Source of the DNA: Geodermatophilus aquaeductus
GTDB lineage: Bacteria; Actinomycetota; Actinomycetes; Mycobacteriales; Geodermatophilaceae
NCBI RefSeq assembly: GCF_900182545.1
Contig: NZ_FXTJ01000001.1
Span: 124,001-188,000 of the forward strand
DNA length: 64,000 bases
Reading direction: 5' to 3'
Within the stretch, counting starts at the first letter, position 1. The number at the start of each line of letters is the position of its first letter. Positions 58,691-64,000 of this stretch are shown here, piece by piece. The notes under the pieces are model-generated. The model searched no databases. It saw only the letters and a list, made by a program, of their open reading frames with translations, and had not been told where the DNA came from. A program made the translations under genes and the position numbers.

Positions 58691-59130
58691 TGGGCCACCT
58701 GCTTGATCTCGAAGGTCTGGGGCAGCTGCGCGGCGTGCGGGTGCTCCGGCCCCGCGTACACCTTCAGCTTCTTGATCATCTGCCGACCGAGGCTGTTGTG
58801 CGGCAGCATGCCCTTGACGGCGCGCTCGACGACGCGGTCGGGGTGGGTGCGCAGCTGGTCGCCGACGTTGATGGCGCGCAGGCCGCCCGGGTAGCCGGAG
58901 TGGCGGTAGGCGGTCTTCTGGTCGCGCTTGGAGCCGGTCAGCGCGATCTTGTTCGCGTTCACGACGACGACGAAGTCACCGACGTCGACGTGGGGGGCGA
59001 ACTGGGGCTTGTGCTTGCCGCGCAGCAGGGTCGCGACCTGGCTGGCGAGTCGACCGAGCACCACGTCGGTGGCGTCGATGACGTGCCAGGCCCGCGCGAT
59101 CTCGCCGGGCTTGGGTGAGTACGTGCGCAC
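58687..59130 (-). CDS. rplM: 50S ribosomal protein L13
   Basis: The 147-residue protein begins [20 protein letters not shown] and has [25 protein letters not shown] and [14 protein letters not shown] 59130 with GGAGGA about 10 nt before it gives the family length; an upstream in-frame extension is atypical. Confidence 0.97.
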   Translation of the reverse strand: MRTYSPKPGEIARAWHVIDATDVVLGRLASQVATLLRGKHKPQFAPHVDVGDFVVVVNANKIALTGSKRDQKTAYRHSGYPGGLRAINVGDQLRTHPDRVVERAVKGMLPHNSLGRQMIKKLKVYAGPEHPHAAQLPQTFEIKQVAQ

Positions 59131-59206
59131 GGCGCTCGTGTCCTCCGTCGTCGTCGGGGTGGCTGGTGGGATCGCCTCACCGAGCACGGGAGACGCCGAC
59201 GGCGCG

Positions 59207-59237
59207 CGCGCACCAGCCGGCGGCCGCGCACCAGCCG
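59207..59237. repeat. 13-bp direct repeat upstream of rplM
   Basis: CGCGCACCAGCCG occurs at 59207-59219 and 59225-59237; ACCAGCCGG appears a third time near 59246. The region is the probable rplM promoter/leader. TATCGT on the minus strand near 59240-59245 may be part of the -10. Confidence 0.55.
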
Positions 59238-59294
59238 ACGACGATACCAGCCGGTCCGTCGGCCGGATCCGCCGCAGGTGACGTGCTGGACCGG

Positions 59295-59343
59295 CCCCGT
59301 CCCGGGTCCCACCCCGAGCCTGCGAGGGGTGGGGAGGACGGGG
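59295..59343 (-). terminator. Terminator after the lipoprotein gene
   Basis: CCCCGTCC at 59295-59302 pairs with 59336-59343, and inner TCCCACCCC pairs with the G-rich 59326-59335 segment with one bulge. It begins 5 bp beyond the lipoprotein stop codon. Confidence 0.72.
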
Positions 59344-59347
59344 TCCT

Positions 59348-60556
59348 TCACCCGTCGATGAGGTCCCGCTGCGCGGGCAGCAGGCGGTCCATCGCCGCGA
59401 CGTCGTCGGAGGCCCCGAGGCCGAGGACGTCCACGCTGGCCAGGTGGCTGCCGTAGCCGACGTAGCAGCGCTGGTAGTAGCTCTCCCCCGACTCGAACCA
59501 GAAGCACGGGGCGTCGGGGATCGAGGGCAGCGAGAACGGGGTGCCGCCGAACTCGGCGTCCTCGAGCTGGGCGAAGGTCGTGTAGACGGTGTTGGTCTCC
59601 CTCGACGAGGGGAAGGCGTAGAGCGCGACGGCGTAGCTGAGGTCGGCCTCCTCGGACTGCTTGGAGTAGAAGCCGGTGAACCCGTTGGCGGTGAGCAGCT
59701 CGCGCTCGCGGAACGGGTCGATGGCCAGCCGCAGGTAGCCCTCGAGGTCGTAGGGGCCGGAGAAGTCGGTGAACTCCCCCGGCGGGTCGAGGGTCAGCTG
59801 CTGCAGGCCGTTCGGGTCGGTGGGCAGCGAGGGCACCTGGTCCTGCGGGGTGGGCTGGAAGGTCTGCAGCAGGGGCACCTGGTCGGCCATGAGCCGGCCG
59901 ACGTCCTCGAGCCCCTGGCCGGAGCCCGCGGTGTGGTACGCGTAGGCCAGCATCCGGCCGACCGGCACGAACGCCTGGACGACGTCCTCGTCCCCGTTCT
60001 CCTGCAGCAGCACCGCGCCGTCGAGGCCCGGCACCTGCGCCGGCGCGTACCCGCCGGTGGCCTGGTCGTCGGCGAGCTCCTGGGCGGCCCGCGCGGCCGA
60101 CTCGGGGTCGGACAGCTCGGCCACCATCGTCAGCGTGCCGCGGCCGTCGGCGGGGTCGCTGTTGCACTGCCCCCAGGCGGTGACGAAGCCCCAGCGGTCG
60201 AGGATCGGCCCGGCCGTCCCGCTGCCGAAGTAGGCGGCGTCGAGGGCGCCGGAGTCGCTCCACGGGCCCGACGGGAAGCAGGTCTCGGTGCGGCTCGGGA
60301 AGGTGACCGGCACCAGCGAGGTGACCGAGGCGATCCGGTGGGACTCCAGCAGCGTGCCCACGGTCGGCTCGGGGGCCGGCGTGACGTCGACCGGCGGGTC
60401 CGACGGCGTGGTCGTGGCCGGCGGCTCGCTGGTGGTGGGCGGGGCGCTGGCCAGCGGCGTCGCCGTCCCCCTCACGGTGCTGGTGCACCCCGCCAGCAGC
60501 ACCGCCGCCACGGCCGCTGCCGCGGCCCCCGCCCGCCGACCGCGCGTCCCCGTCAC
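59348..60556 (-). CDS. Exported lipoprotein (DUF7373-like)
   Basis: The 402-residue protein has a lipoprotein signal: basic start TGTRGRR, hydrophobic core and lipobox LLAGC (Cys24). A Pro/Thr-rich linker (25-65) precedes a globular domain with several Cys and acidic/aromatic segments (e.g., [34 protein letters not shown]). This layout fits an actinobacterial lipoprotein family annotated as DUF7373; the assignment is from memory. It is expected on the outer face of the membrane. Function unknown. Confidence 0.82.
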   Translation of the reverse strand: MTGTRGRRAGAAAAAVAAVLLAGCTSTVRGTATPLASAPPTTSEPPATTTPSDPPVDVTPAPEPTVGTLLESHRIASVTSLVPVTFPSRTETCFPSGPWSDSGALDAAYFGSGTAGPILDRWGFVTAWGQCNSDPADGRGTLTMVAELSDPESAARAAQELADDQATGGYAPAQVPGLDGAVLLQENGDEDVVQAFVPVGRMLAYAYHTAGSGQGLEDVGRLMADQVPLLQTFQPTPQDQVPSLPTDPNGLQQLTLDPPGEFTDFSGPYDLEGYLRLAIDPFRERELLTANGFTGFYSKQSEEADLSYAVALYAFPSSRETNTVYTTFAQLEDAEFGGTPFSLPSIPDAPCFWFESGESYYQRCYVGYGSHLASVDVLGLGASDDVAAMDRLLPAQRDLIDG

Positions 60557-60589
60557 GAGCGGGCAGCCTATTTCGGGCGTCCGCCCAGG

Positions 60590-61090
60590 TCACGCACCCG
60601 CGTGCGGTTCCACCCGGCGGAGCAGGCCGGTCTCGACGTCGTAGACGGTGCCGCAGACGTCCTTCGACAGCAGGAACGGGCTCTCCTGCAGCAGTCGGAT
60701 CGACTCGCGGACGTCCTCGTCGGCGTCGGTGAACGTGCGCGCCGGCCACGGCGGGCGCACGCCGGTGGCCTGCTCGACCATGTCGGCGAAGGACGCGTCG
60801 TCGGTCTTCTGCAGGCCGCAGTCGGTGTGGTGGACCAGCACGATCTCGCGGGTCCCGAGCACGTGCTGGGAGATGGTCAGCGAGCGGATCGTGTCCTCGG
60901 TGACGACCCCGCCGGCGTTGCGGATGACGTGCGCGTCACCCACCGCGAGACCCAGCAGCGGGAACAGCGGCATGCGGGAGTCCATGCACGCGACGACGGC
61001 GACCTTCCGCGCCGGCGCCACGGGCAGGCCGCCCTGGAAGTCCTGGGCCCACCGCTCGTTGGCGGCCAGCATCCGCTCGTACTCGGCCAC
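60590..61090 (-). CDS. Beta-class carbonic anhydrase
   Basis: The 166-residue zinc enzyme interconverts CO2 and bicarbonate. Zinc ligands are C35 in ACMDSRM, H88 and C91 in VHHTDCG; the D37-R39 dyad is present. AHVIRNAGGVVTED is conserved. GAGGAG precedes GTG 61090. It resembles the smaller beta-CA of M. tuberculosis (Rv1284). Directly upstream lies the first 59-bp palindromic element, then moeA in the opposite direction. Confidence 0.94.
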   Translation of the reverse strand: MAEYERMLAANERWAQDFQGGLPVAPARKVAVVACMDSRMPLFPLLGLAVGDAHVIRNAGGVVTEDTIRSLTISQHVLGTREIVLVHHTDCGLQKTDDASFADMVEQATGVRPPWPARTFTDADEDVRESIRLLQESPFLLSKDVCGTVYDVETGLLRRVEPHAGA

Positions 61091-61114
61091 GTGCGCGGCT
61101 CCTCTCGGGTCTGC

Positions 61115-61173
61115 GGCATGGGAAGCGATCCGCACGCTCTGCCGGTGCGGACGTGGGGAGAGCTTCCTATGCC
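61115..61173. repeat. 59-bp palindromic element, copy A
   Basis: The right arm (61150-61173) reads GACGTGGGGAGAGCTTCC then TATGCC, and the left end GGCATGGGAAGC (61115-61126) is its imperfect complement, with CCGCAC/GTGCGG pairing inside. Copy B at 63392-63450 has the same length in opposite orientation and is identical over the 24-bp arm. It lies in the divergent region between carbonic anhydrase and moeA. Confidence 0.8.
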
Positions 61174-61243
61174 GCGGCCCCGCCCACACCGGGACCCCGG
61201 AGGTGCGCCAGCCGGGCCGGGGCCCATCCGACAGGATGGCCGG

Positions 61244-62437
61244 GTGCGCACGGTCGAGGAACACCAGGCGGTGGTCGCCGCCCTGCTCGCGCCGCTCGGC
61301 GAGGAGGAGGTGCCGGTGGCCGCGGCGCACGGCCGCGTGCTCGCCCGCGACGTCGCGGCCGGCGTGCCGCTGCCCGGCTTCGACAACTCGGCCATGGACG
61401 GCTACGCGGCCCGCTCGGCCGACCTGGCCGGCCTGCCCGTCCGGCTGCCGGTTGCCGACGACATCCCGGCCGGCCGGACCGGCGTCGTCCCCCTCGCCGC
61501 GGGCACCGTGCAGCGGATCATGACCGGCGGGCTGCTGCCGCCCGGCGCCGACGTCGTCGTCCCGGTGGAGCTCACCGACGCCGCGACCGACGTCGTCGAG
61601 ATCCGCGACGCCCCGGCTCCCGGCACCCACCTGCGCCGCGCCGGCGAGGACATCACCGCCGGGACGGTGGCGCTGGAGGCCGGCAGCCCGCTCGGGGCCG
61701 CGCAGCTCGGCCTGGCCGCCGCCGTCGGCGCGCGCACGCTGTGGGTCCGTCGCCGGCCCCGGGTGCTGGTGCTCTCCACCGGCAGCGAGCTCGTCGAGCC
61801 GGGCGAGCCGCTGCTGCCCGGGCAGGTCTACGAGTCCAACTCGCTGCTGCTGTGCGCCGCCGTGGAGGACGCCGGCGGCACCGCCCGACGGCTGCACTTC
61901 GTCCCCGACGACGTCGACCAGTTCCTCACCACGGTGCGCAGCGAACTGGCCGACGCCGACCTGCTGGTGACCAGCGGCGGCGTGAGCGCGGGCGCCTACG
62001 AGGTGGTCAAGGACGCGTTCCGGACCCTGGGCACCGTCGAGTTCGGCAAGGTCGCCATGCAGCCGGGCGGGCCGCAGGGCGCGGGCACCGTCGACGGCGT
62101 CCCCGTGGTCACGCTGCCGGGGAACCCGGTCAGCTCGTTCGTGTCCTTCGAGGTCTTCGTCCGCCCGGCGCTGCGGCGCGCGCTGGGGCACGCCGCGCCC
62201 GACCGGCTGCGGGCGCCCGCGGTGCTCACCGCGCCGCTGCGCTCCCCCGCCGGGCGGCGGCAGTTCCTGCGCGGCCGCTACGACGCCGGCCGCGTCTCGC
62301 AGGTCGGCGGGCCGGGCTCGCACCTGGTCGCCCACCTGGCCCGGGCCAACTGCCTGGTCGTCGTGCCCGAGGACGTCACCGAGCTGCCCGCGGGCGCCGC
62401 GGTCGACGTCGTGCTGATCGAGGGAGCCCTGCAGTGA
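61244..62437 (+). CDS. moeA: Molybdopterin molybdotransferase MoeA
   Basis: The 397-residue enzyme inserts molybdate into adenylylated molybdopterin. It has PGFDNSAMDGYA, the MoeA core with IMTGGLLPPGADVVVPVE, RVLVLSTGSEL, LVTSGGVSAGAYEVVKD and LPGNPVSSFVSFEVF. GTG 61244 follows CAGGAT by six bases, so it may be leaderless. The gene overlaps moaC by four bases. Confidence 0.96.
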   Translation: MRTVEEHQAVVAALLAPLGEEEVPVAAAHGRVLARDVAAGVPLPGFDNSAMDGYAARSADLAGLPVRLPVADDIPAGRTGVVPLAAGTVQRIMTGGLLPPGADVVVPVELTDAATDVVEIRDAPAPGTHLRRAGEDITAGTVALEAGSPLGAAQLGLAAAVGARTLWVRRRPRVLVLSTGSELVEPGEPLLPGQVYESNSLLLCAAVEDAGGTARRLHFVPDDVDQFLTTVRSELADADLLVTSGGVSAGAYEVVKDAFRTLGTVEFGKVAMQPGGPQGAGTVDGVPVVTLPGNPVSSFVSFEVFVRPALRRALGHAAPDRLRAPAVLTAPLRSPAGRRQFLRGRYDAGRVSQVGGPGSHLVAHLARANCLVVVPEDVTELPAGAAVDVVLIEGALQ

Positions 62438-62904
62438 GTGAACGCCTGACGCACGTCGACGAGAGGGGCGCCGCCCGGATGGTCGACGTCTCGGCCAAGC
62501 CGGTCACCGCCCGGGAGGCCACCGCGGCCGGCCGGGTCCTGGTGAGCCCCGAGGTGGTGGCGCTGCTGCGCGGCGAGGGCGTGCCCAAGGGCGACGCCGT
62601 GGCCGTCGCCCGGATCGCCGGCATCGCCGGGGCCAAGCGCACGCCGGACCTCGTCCCGCTGTGCCACCCGATCGCGCTGCACGGCGTCACCGTCGACGTC
62701 GAGGTCACCGACGACGCCGTGGAGATCACCGCCACCGCCCGCACCGCGGACCGCACCGGCGTGGAGATGGAGGCGCTGACGTCGGTCGCCGTCGCCGGGC
62801 TGACCGTCATCGACATGGTCAAGGCCGTCGACCCGCGGGCCTCGATCACCGACGTGCGACTGCTGGCCAAGTCCGGGGGCAAGAGCGGCGAGTGGCGGCG
62901 GTGA
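62434..62904 (+). CDS. moaC: Cyclic pyranopterin monophosphate synthase MoaC
   Basis: The 156-residue enzyme acts with MoaA to form cyclic pyranopterin monophosphate. It has MVDVSAKPVTAREATAAG, LVPLCHPIALHGV and TGVEMEALTSVAVAGLTVID, plus the end KSGGKSGEW. GTG 62434 (GTGA overlap with moeA) and a four-base overlap with mog show tight coupling. Confidence 0.96.
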   Translation: MSERLTHVDERGAARMVDVSAKPVTAREATAAGRVLVSPEVVALLRGEGVPKGDAVAVARIAGIAGAKRTPDLVPLCHPIALHGVTVDVEVTDDAVEITATARTADRTGVEMEALTSVAVAGLTVIDMVKAVDPRASITDVRLLAKSGGKSGEWRR

Positions 62905-63398
62905 GCGGGCTGCCGGCCGGCGCCCGCGCCGTCGTCGTCACCGCGTCCAACCGCGCCTCCGCAGGCGTCTACGAGGACCGCAGCGGGCAGGCGCTGGCCG
63001 CGGGGCTTCAGGAGCTCGGGTTTGCCGTCGAGGGCCCGCACGTGCGGCCCGACGACGTCGACGCGCTGGTCGCCGTCCTCCGCGAGGCGGTGGCGTCCGG
63101 CGCCGACGTCGTCCTCACCACCGGCGGCACCGGCCTGTCCCCCACCGACGTCACGCCCGAGGCCACCCGCGCCGTGGTCGAGCGCGAGGCGCCCGGCCTG
63201 GCCGAGGCGGTGCGGCGCTACGGGGAGGGGAAGGTCCCCACGTCGGTGCTCTCACGCGGCATCGCCGGCACCGCGGGGCGGACGCTCGTCGTCAACCTGC
63301 CCGGGTCGACCGGCGGGGTGCGCGACGGCCTGGCCGTGCTCGGCCCGCTGCTCCCCCACGTGGTCAGCCAGCTGCGCGGCGGCGACCACGAGGCATAG
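62901..63398 (+). CDS. mog: Molybdopterin adenylyltransferase-like protein (Mog/MoaB)
   Basis: The 165-residue protein has AVVVTASNRASAGVYEDRSGQ, DVVLTTGGTGLSPTDVTPEAT and VVNLPGSTGGVRDGL, the MogA/MoaB fold that adenylylates molybdopterin before MoeA acts. Its last residues HEA and the stop TAG come from the left arm of the second 59-bp element. Confidence 0.94.
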   Translation: MSGLPAGARAVVVTASNRASAGVYEDRSGQALAAGLQELGFAVEGPHVRPDDVDALVAVLREAVASGADVVLTTGGTGLSPTDVTPEATRAVVEREAPGLAEAVRRYGEGKVPTSVLSRGIAGTAGRTLVVNLPGSTGGVRDGLAVLGPLLPHVVSQLRGGDHEA

Positions 63399-63450
63399 GA
63401 AGCTCTCCCCACGTCCGGGAGCCGAGGACGTGCGCAGAGCTTCCTATGCC
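63392..63450. repeat. 59-bp palindromic element, copy B
   Basis: GGCATAGGAAGCTCT (63392-63406) pairs perfectly with 63436-63450, and ACGTCC pairs with GGACGT inside. It lies between convergent mog and fdhD. Each arm contributes the terminal GCA TAG: TAG at 63396-63398 ends mog and the complementary TAG at 63444-63446 ends fdhD. It may also terminate both transcripts. Confidence 0.85.
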
Positions 63451-64000
63451 TGCTCGTCCAGGACGAGGCGCTCCTGGCGGGTGTAGACGTTGCAGCCGTC
63501 GCCGCGCAGGAAGCCGACGAGCGTGATGCCGACGTCGGCGGCCAGCTCCACCGCCAGCGACGACGGCGCCGACACCGCCGCGAGCACCGGGATGCCGGCC
63601 ATCGCCGCCTTCTGCGTGAGCTCGAAGCTCGCCCGCCCGCTCACCATCAGCACGTGCCCGGTCAGCGGCACCCGGCCGGCGCGCAGCGCGTCGCCGATCA
63701 CCTTGTCCACGGCGTTGTGCCGGCCGACGTCCTCGCGCAGCACCACGAGCTCGCCGTCGGCGGTGAACAGCCCGGCCGCGTGCAGCCCGCCGGTCTTGGT
63801 GAACACCTCCTGCGCCGCGCGCAGCCGGTCGGGCAGCGCCAGCAGGGTGGCCAGCTCCAGGCGGGTGGCGTCGGCGGCGACGTCGTGGCGGGTGCGCGTG
63901 CGGATCGCGTCGATGCTCGCCTTGCCGCACACGCCGCACGAGCTCGAGGTGAGGAAGTTGCGGTCCAGGGCGGTGTCCGGCGGCTCCACGCCCGGCGCCA
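63444..64000 (-). CDS. fdhD: Formate dehydrogenase accessory sulfurtransferase FdhD (5' end outside window)
   Basis: The visible 184 residues hold the C-terminal two thirds of Fdh[21 protein letters not shown] followed by CGKASID (the essential C-x-x-C that passes sulfur to the Mo/W cofactor), [28 protein letters not shown] and [18 protein letters not shown]. The reading frame continues past 64000. The position beside moeA-moaC-mog fits its use in molybdoenzyme maturation. The stop lies in the 59-bp element. Confidence 0.95.
   Translation of the reverse strand, partial: APGVEPPDTALDRNFLTSSSCGVCGKASIDAIRTRTRHDVAADATRLELATLLALPDRLRAAQEVFTKTGGLHAAGLFTADGELVVLREDVGRHNAVDKVIGDALRAGRVPLTGHVLMVSGRASFELTQKAAMAGIPVLAAVSAPSSLAVELAADVGITLVGFLRGDGCNVYTRQERLVLDEQA

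Noticed and set aside
59131-59294. Ribosomal-protein L13 leader autoregulatory structure
   Set aside because: The region has GC-rich repeats but I could not recognise the known L13 leader shape, which is described in Firmicutes.

Overview
The window is very GC-rich (roughly 73-75% by eye), uses GTG starts heavily, packs genes with GTGA/ATGA/TGATG start-stop overlaps, and carries WhiB, GuaB3, PspC, DUF3017, DUF5319 and PerM-type genes. This points to an actinobacterium. The gene content and the many GC hairpins suggest Geodermatophilaceae (Blastococcus/Geodermatophilus/Modestobacter-like), but that assignment is inference. From memory, long stretches follow the order known in Mycobacterium tuberculosis: chorismate mutase/uvrD1/M23/sucC/sucD/Rv0954-like/perM/purN/purH, and guaB3/guaB2/DUF5319/whiB3/groEL1/groES/tsaD/rimI/tsaB/tsaE/alr. 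It is therefore mostly core chromosome with small accessory pockets. I saw no tRNA, rRNA, IS element, prophage or CRISPR.

Layout. 1-4480: a cut-off regulator-like gene, then folD-DUF3017-mdh-icd (minus strand) and a divergent membrane protein. 4536-8548: perM-like, purN, purH and a pentapeptide-repeat gene (purine synthesis, minus). 8695-13609: a PYGQQ-repeat membrane protein, sucCD, a degenerate B12-fold protein and a membrane protein. 13795-22225: lipase, LytM-type M23 peptidase, TetR/exporter pair, pcrA (uvrD1), chorismate mutase with a possible attenuator leader, an ECF41 sigma factor with its carboxymuconolactone-decarboxylase target, and a PIG-L deacetylase. 22283-33198: secreted M28 peptidase, Tat-exported acetamidase-like protein, a PspC-type two-component system facing a PspC membrane protein, a hydrolase/WYL-regulator pair with a clear shared operator, and a secreted PQQ-type sugar dehydrogenase with two PA14 domains.

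33365-42931: guaB-guaB3-guaA (GMP synthesis), DUF5319, an atypical LuxR regulator, a WhiB3-like protein, a MarR pair, and groES-groEL under a CIRCE operator. 42931-53902: a THUMP-like methyltransferase, a small HTH regulator plus a stand-alone Clp N-domain protein with twin palindromic operators, the t6A tRNA genes (tsaD, rimI, tsaB, tsaE) interleaved with UDG, GNAT and NUDIX genes, then alr, NAD(P)HX repair and acpS. 54023-59130: glmS, DUF427, glmM, rpsI, rplM (cell-wall precursor supply plus ribosomal proteins). 59348-64000: lipoprotein, beta-carbonic anhydrase, and moeA-moaC-mog facing fdhD (molybdenum cofactor).

The most interesting non-gene signals are: a pair of 59-bp inverted repeat elements flanking moeA-moaC-mog, one of which supplies the stop codons of two convergent genes; the twin operators around the HTH/ClpN pair; a leader-peptide/terminator arrangement before chorismate mutase; an ECF41 promoter matching its published consensus; and several near-perfect palindromes with 1-4 nt loops at gene ends. 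I did not find a clear, large, previously undescribed system.
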